NCBI GenBank assembly: GCA_902782715.1
Contig: CACZOG010000152.1
Coordinates: 1 to 9,083, forward strand
Direction: 5' to 3'
Origin: an uncultured Lachnospiraceae bacterium
GTDB taxonomy: Bacteria; Bacillota; Clostridia; Lachnospirales; Lachnospiraceae
Length of the DNA stretch: 9,083 nucleotides
Positions within the stretch are counted from its first letter, which is position 1. Every line of letters starts with the position of its first letter. A program made the translations under genes and the position numbers. Shown here piece by piece: positions 5,931 through 9,083 of this stretch. The notes beneath the pieces were generated by a model. It searched no databases and was not told where the DNA came from. It saw nothing but the letters and a program-made list of their open reading frames with translations.

Positions 5931-6947
5931 TCAGTCATCGTATCCGTTGGGATTGTTCTTCTGCCAGTTCCACGAATCGCGGCACATCTCTTCTATTCCG
6001 CGTTCTGCCTTCCAGCCGAGTTCCTTATATGCTTTCTCGGGTGAAGCGTAGCATTCGTCTATGTCTCCGGGACGTCTGGCCGTGATCTCGTAAGGGATCT
6101 TTAAGTTGTTAACCTTTTCGAATGTTCTGATAACATCAAATACGCTGTAGCCTGTTCCTGTTCCGAGGTTGTAGACTTTGGTTCCTTTGAATGTATCAAT
6201 CTTTTCGATCGCTCTCAAATGTCCTACGGCAAGATCTACAACGTGGATATAATCTCTTACACCCGTTCCGTCATGAGTTTTATAGTCATTACCGAATACT
6301 CCGAGTTTCTCTCTCTTTCCTACCGCAACCTGTGTGATGTAAGGCATCAGGTTGTTGGGAATTCCGTTCGGATTCTCACCGATTCGTCCCGATTCATGTG
6401 CCCCGATGGGATTAAAGTATCTTAAAAGCACCACAGTCCACTCAGGATCGGCTTTGGCCATATCGGTAAGGATTATCTCAAGCATGCGCTTTGTCATGCC
6501 GTAAGGATTCGTTATCTCGCCTATGGGGCATTCTTCCGTAATGGGAACGAACGCGGGAGCACCGTAAACGGTAGCCGATGATGAAAATACGATTTTCTTG
6601 GCGTTGTATTCATTCATCACCTTAAGAAGCGTAAGCGTTCCGTGGATATTGTTATCATAGTATAACCAGGGTTTTGCCACGCTCTCGCCCACGGCTTTGA
6701 GTCCTGCGAAATGGATGCAGGAATCGATCTTTTCATTCTCGAAAACATTCTTTAATGCAGCCTCGTCTCTGATGTCCGCCTCATAGAACTTAGCCTGCTT
6801 TCCGGTAAGTTCTGCAACTCTTTCAAGGCTCTTCTTACTTGAGTTCGAAAGATTGTCAACAACTACAACTTCATAACCTGCATTAAGTAATTCAAGAACG
6901 GTATGGCTTCCGATGTAACCTGTTCCGCCTGTAACTAAAATTGCCAT
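5931..6947 (-). CDS. galE: UDP-glucose 4-epimerase (GalE)
   Basis: GalE interconverts UDP-glucose and UDP-galactose with tightly bound NAD, in the Leloir pathway and in supply of galactosyl units for polysaccharides. The 338 residues equal the usual length. The extended short-chain dehydrogenase fold shows the NAD-binding TGGTGYIG (6-13), DNLSNS (31-36), HFAGLKAVGES (79-89), and the catalytic S124 in SSSATVYG with Y149-x3-K153 in YGMTK. The positions match those of E. coli GalE. YNLGTG and RRPGD further on are also typical. AAGGAG (complement of 6954-6959) is 6 nt upstream of the ATG. It lies 112 bp downstream of a nucleotidyltransferase gene on the same strand. It may be read through from that gene or use its own weak promoter. 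Whether it also acts on N-acetylated sugars cannot be told from the sequence. Confidence 0.97.
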   Translation of the reverse strand: MAILVTGGTGYIGSHTVLELLNAGYEVVVVDNLSNSSKKSLERVAELTGKQAKFYEADIRDEAALKNVFENEKIDSCIHFAGLKAVGESVAKPWLYYDNNIHGTLTLLKVMNEYNAKKIVFSSSATVYGAPAFVPITEECPIGEITNPYGMTKRMLEIILTDMAKADPEWTVVLLRYFNPIGAHESGRIGENPNGIPNNLMPYITQVAVGKREKLGVFGNDYKTHDGTGVRDYIHVVDLAVGHLRAIEKIDTFKGTKVYNLGTGTGYSVFDVIRTFEKVNNLKIPYEITARRPGDIDECYASPEKAYKELGWKAERGIEEMCRDSWNWQKNNPNGYDD

Positions 6948-6970
6948 ATGTCTCTCCTTATGTGTTTTCT

Positions 6971-6991
6971 TTCGCCGTAAACCTCGGCGAA
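6971..6991 (-). promoter_or_regulatory. Hairpin in the galE leader, just upstream of the ribosome binding site
   Basis: TTCGCCG (6971-6977) and CGGCGAA (6985-6991) form a perfect 7-bp stem with a 7-nt loop, ending 11 nt before the galE AAGGAG. No U-tract follows on the minus strand, so it is not a terminator. It may stabilise or mark processing of the mRNA between the two genes. Confidence 0.35.
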
Positions 6992-7011
6992 TTTACCCCT
7001 GAACCTTCTTC

Positions 7012-7042
7012 ATGATAAGGGGTGCCCCAGGGGAAGAGTCAA
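7012..7042 (-). promoter_or_regulatory. Possible weak internal promoter for galE
   Basis: On the minus strand TTGACT (7042-7037) and TATCAT (7017-7012) each match the consensus at 5 of 6 positions, but the spacer is 19 nt, longer than optimal. Transcription would begin near 7005, giving a leader of about 58 nt that contains the 6971-6991 hairpin. It could let galE be expressed apart from the upstream genes. Confidence 0.3.
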
Positions 7043-7061
7043 TACCTTAAAGGTATTTTTT
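7041..7061 (+). other. Small hairpin with U-tract on the plus strand in the nucleotidyltransferase-galE spacer
   Basis: AATACC (7041-7046) pairs with GGTATT (7052-7057) and is followed by a T-run to 7061 on the plus strand. It resembles a weak terminator against transcription entering from the left, although no plus-strand gene is present. On the minus strand it begins just after the nucleotidyltransferase stop but lacks a U-tract, so it is not expected to stop read-through into galE. Confidence 0.3.
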
Positions 7062-7980
7062 AGCCCCAGAGATGCTCGGGATAAATGCCCGCATCCTTTA
7101 AGGCCTTAATCGAAGACATTACGAAAGGCTTGTCTTCTTTGTATGTAACGCCGAACCATTTATCCTTTGAAGAAAGAACTTTAACTGTGGCTTTATCAGC
7201 CTTTAAAAGATTGTCAACTTCAATGGGGATAAAGCATTCCGCCTTAAGAGGATTAAGTTCAACCTTATTGGCAAAGAAATCATCAAGCGCTATGCCGAAT
7301 TCCTTTACGATGCTCGGATAAAAGCCCCACATGTTCATGGAAACGGGCGTGTCGGGCGAAATGTCCGTATATGTCTCTCCGCCGTCTTCCGAATATGCAG
7401 CACCTGTTTCGGTCTTAATGATATTCGTTCTCTCGGCTATAGTCTGAAGATATCCGTCCTCGCTTGTTACGCATACGCCTCTTGCAACAGAGCCGAACTC
7501 GGTAAGCGTATTGCCGAGTCTGTATCCGACCATCGCGTATCTGTATTTGTCATCGTCCGAGTGTGAAACAAGGTAATCGTAGAGAACCTTAAATGCTTCG
7601 ACACCGTAATAATCATCCGCATTGATAACCGCAAAAGGAGCATCGATAACTTCTCTGCACGAATAGATCGCATGTGCGGTTCCCCAGGGTTTCTGACGTC
7701 CTTCGGGAATAACGAAGCCTTCGGGAACATCGTTCAGATCCTGGAATACGTAATTAACTTCCATGTATTTGGAAACTCTGTCGCCGATGCACTCTTTGAA
7801 CAACTGCTCATTTTCTTTTTTGATGATAAAAATGGCTCTCTCGAATCCCGCACGTCTTGCGTCGAAAAGTGAAAAATCAATGATAATATGTCCATCCTCA
7901 TCTACCGGATCGATCTGTTTGAGTCCTCCGTATCTGGAACCCATTCCTGCGGCCATGATTACTAAAATCGGTTTGTTCAT
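7060..7980 (-). CDS. Sugar-phosphate nucleotidyltransferase family protein
   Basis: The 306-residue protein belongs to the NTP_transferase (GT-A-like) family, which joins a sugar-1-phosphate to an NTP to make a nucleotide sugar. The nucleotide-binding start MAAGMGSRYGGLKQ (9-22) is a variant of the family's GxGTRL...K signature. PWGTAHA (98-104) and the metal-binding NADDYYG (120-126) are clear, and KWFGVTYKED (274-283) is near the end. It is not classical GalU (no GLGTRFLPATKA-type start), RmlA or GlgC, so the substrate is unassigned; UTP plus a hexose-1-phosphate is a reasonable guess given galE next door. AAGGAGGG (complement of 7988-7995) lies 7 nt upstream of the ATG, a near-ideal site. 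The start is 17 bp past the glutamine synthetase stop with no terminator between, so the two are probably co-transcribed. The protein is full-length. Confidence 0.85.
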   Translation of the reverse strand: MNKPILVIMAAGMGSRYGGLKQIDPVDEDGHIIIDFSLFDARRAGFERAIFIIKKENEQLFKECIGDRVSKYMEVNYVFQDLNDVPEGFVIPEGRQKPWGTAHAIYSCREVIDAPFAVINADDYYGVEAFKVLYDYLVSHSDDDKYRYAMVGYRLGNTLTEFGSVARGVCVTSEDGYLQTIAERTNIIKTETGAAYSEDGGETYTDISPDTPVSMNMWGFYPSIVKEFGIALDDFFANKVELNPLKAECFIPIEVDNLLKADKATVKVLSSKDKWFGVTYKEDKPFVMSSIKALKDAGIYPEHLWG

Positions 7981-7997
7981 AAAATCACCCTCCTTGT

Positions 7998-9083
7998 TTA
8001 CACTTCAAAAAGCAGATCTCCGTATGACGGAATCGGCCAGAAATCTTTGTCCGTAATTCTCTCAAGTTCGTCTGAATAAAATCTCGCTTCTTCCATGCGT
8101 ACCTTAACTTTATCCCTGTACGCAAACGCTTTTTCTTTATTGTTTTTAATCGTTCTGACTTCCTTTAGATCTTCCTCGAGAAGATTGATCGATTCGGAAA
8201 GTCTGGTCGAATATTCGTTAACCTTCTCCAAAAGGTCCTTTGCCGTAGTTACTTCAACTCCCGCGGTTTTACCCTTGTTGTAAGTATCCGCAAGTTCGTT
8301 CATGTAGCTTATCTCAGCAGGCAGGATCTGACGTTTGATCATCTCTCTTAAGCAGTTTGCTTCGATGTTCAAAGTCTTCGAATATGTTTCGTAAAGGATC
8401 TCTTTTCTCGATTCGAGTTCCGCCCTGGTAAAGATTCCGAATTTCTCGAAAAGTTTAATACTCTTTTCTGTCGTTAACGTATCAACCGCATCGAGCATTG
8501 TCGGAAGATTGGGAAGTCCTCTTCTCTTTGCTTCCTTGACCCACTCGGGAGAATAATTGTTTCCGTTGAACACGATTCTCTGATGAGCCGTAACATACTC
8601 TTTGATGATGTCGTGAACGGCTTCGTCGAAATTATCTGAAGCTTCCACTCTGTCTGCCGCTTCGCAGAAAGCTTCGGCTACGATCGTATTTAATATTACG
8701 TTAGGATCGCCGATTGAGTCAGCTGAGCCTACCATACGGAATTCAAACTTGTTACCCGTAAAAGCAAAAGGCGATGTTCTGTTTCTGTCAGTCGGATCTA
8801 TCAAAAGATCGGGCAGTGAAGATACACCTGTTTCCAGATGGTTGCTTCCCATGCAGTGTGTTGCCTCGCCTGTTTCAACCAGCTGTTTTACAACATCGTC
8901 AAGCTGCTCTCCGAGGAACATCGAAACGATCGCGGGAGGAGCTTCATCAGCACCCAAACGATAATCGTTTCCAACATCCGATGCAGACTGTCTTAAAAGG
9001 TCCGCATGCGTGTCAACAGCCTTCATGATACATGCGAGAACAAATAAGAACTGGATGTTCTCGTTGGGTGTATCGCCGGGATC
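7998..9083 (-). CDS. glnN: Glutamine synthetase type III (GSIII), C-terminal half
   Basis: Glutamine synthetase joins ammonium to glutamate using ATP; GSIII is a large form of about 700 residues that assembles as a dodecamer. The last 361 residues are visible, and the frame stays open to the right edge, so the N-terminal half is missing. GDTPNENIQF (3-12 of the visible part) and the active-site block RNRTSPFAFTGNKFEFR (100-116) are GSIII signatures. The latter corresponds to the NRT/FEFR residues that bind ATP and glutamate. The protein ends FWPIPSYGDLLFEV, the family's typical C-terminus, after a long helical, charged region (about 225-345). The ATG at 9026 is internal, since coding-quality GSIII sequence continues upstream of it. 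It is the first visible gene of a leftward transcript with a nucleotidyltransferase; its promoter is outside the window. Confidence 0.95.
   Translation of the reverse strand, partial: DPGDTPNENIQFLFVLACIMKAVDTHADLLRQSASDVGNDYRLGADEAPPAIVSMFLGEQLDDVVKQLVETGEATHCMGSNHLETGVSSLPDLLIDPTDRNRTSPFAFTGNKFEFRMVGSADSIGDPNVILNTIVAEAFCEAADRVEASDNFDEAVHDIIKEYVTAHQRIVFNGNNYSPEWVKEAKRRGLPNLPTMLDAVDTLTTEKSIKLFEKFGIFTRAELESRKEILYETYSKTLNIEANCLREMIKRQILPAEISYMNELADTYNKGKTAGVEVTTAKDLLEKVNEYSTRLSESINLLEEDLKEVRTIKNNKEKAFAYRDKVKVRMEEARFYSDELERITDKDFWPIPSYGDLLFEV

Noticed and set aside
6990..7014. Tiny leader peptide (MKKVQG, then stop) on the minus strand in the galE spacer
   Set aside because: No ribosome binding site precedes it and there is no codon run typical of attenuation.
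1..9083. CRISPR array, insertion sequence, prophage, toxin-antitoxin or other defence locus
   Set aside because: No regularly spaced repeats, transposase, integrase or phage structural genes were seen; every substantial coding region is explained by a recognised family.

Overview
The window looks like ordinary chromosome from a low-to-moderate-GC Gram-positive anaerobe, most likely a clostridium of the Lachnospiraceae type. The reasons are AGGAGG-type ribosome binding sites, AT-rich spacers with sigma-A-like promoters and U-tract terminators, a MurC with a clostridial-type central segment, a DnaD/DnaI-type helicase-loader pair (a Firmicutes trait), and a type III glutamine synthetase. This placement rests on remembered family features, not on a search.

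Left part (1-1790): the first codons of a leftward gene, probably glgC (ADP-glucose pyrophosphorylase), lie at the edge. A 319-bp divergent spacer separates it from rightward murC (349-1725), which ends in a hairpin terminator.

Middle (1726-5278): a spacer of about 290 bp carries one perfect and several near-perfect DnaA boxes, arranged as a 20-bp two-box module repeated twice (18/20 identical), followed by a strong promoter. This promoter reads into a tight operon of a DnaD-family replication initiation protein (2013-3044), a DnaC/DnaI-family AAA+ helicase loader starting with TTG (3056-4021), and a long, divergent ribose-phosphate pyrophosphokinase (4032-5216). The operon ends at a strong intrinsic terminator. 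So the DNA helicase-loading proteins share a transcript with the enzyme that makes PRPP for nucleotide synthesis, behind possible DnaA control.

The next gene (5395-5856) is a single-gene unit with its own promoter: a type IV prepilin-like protein with no assembly machinery in view. A GNRA-loop hairpin terminator separates it from the convergent genes on the minus strand.

Right part (5931-9083, minus strand): in transcription order, type III glutamine synthetase (C-terminal half, running off the right edge), a sugar-phosphate nucleotidyltransferase only 17 bp downstream, and then galE after a 112-bp structured spacer. The nucleotidyltransferase and GalE point to UDP-sugar or other nucleotide-sugar supply for polysaccharide synthesis.

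Most of the window is well-known housekeeping content. I found no CRISPR array, insertion sequence, tRNA, rRNA, phage gene or defence system, and no convincing new multi-gene system. The items most worth a second look are the repeated DnaA-box module ahead of the helicase-loader operon, the isolated prepilin, the unusual PRPP synthetase, and the nucleotidyltransferase of unknown substrate.
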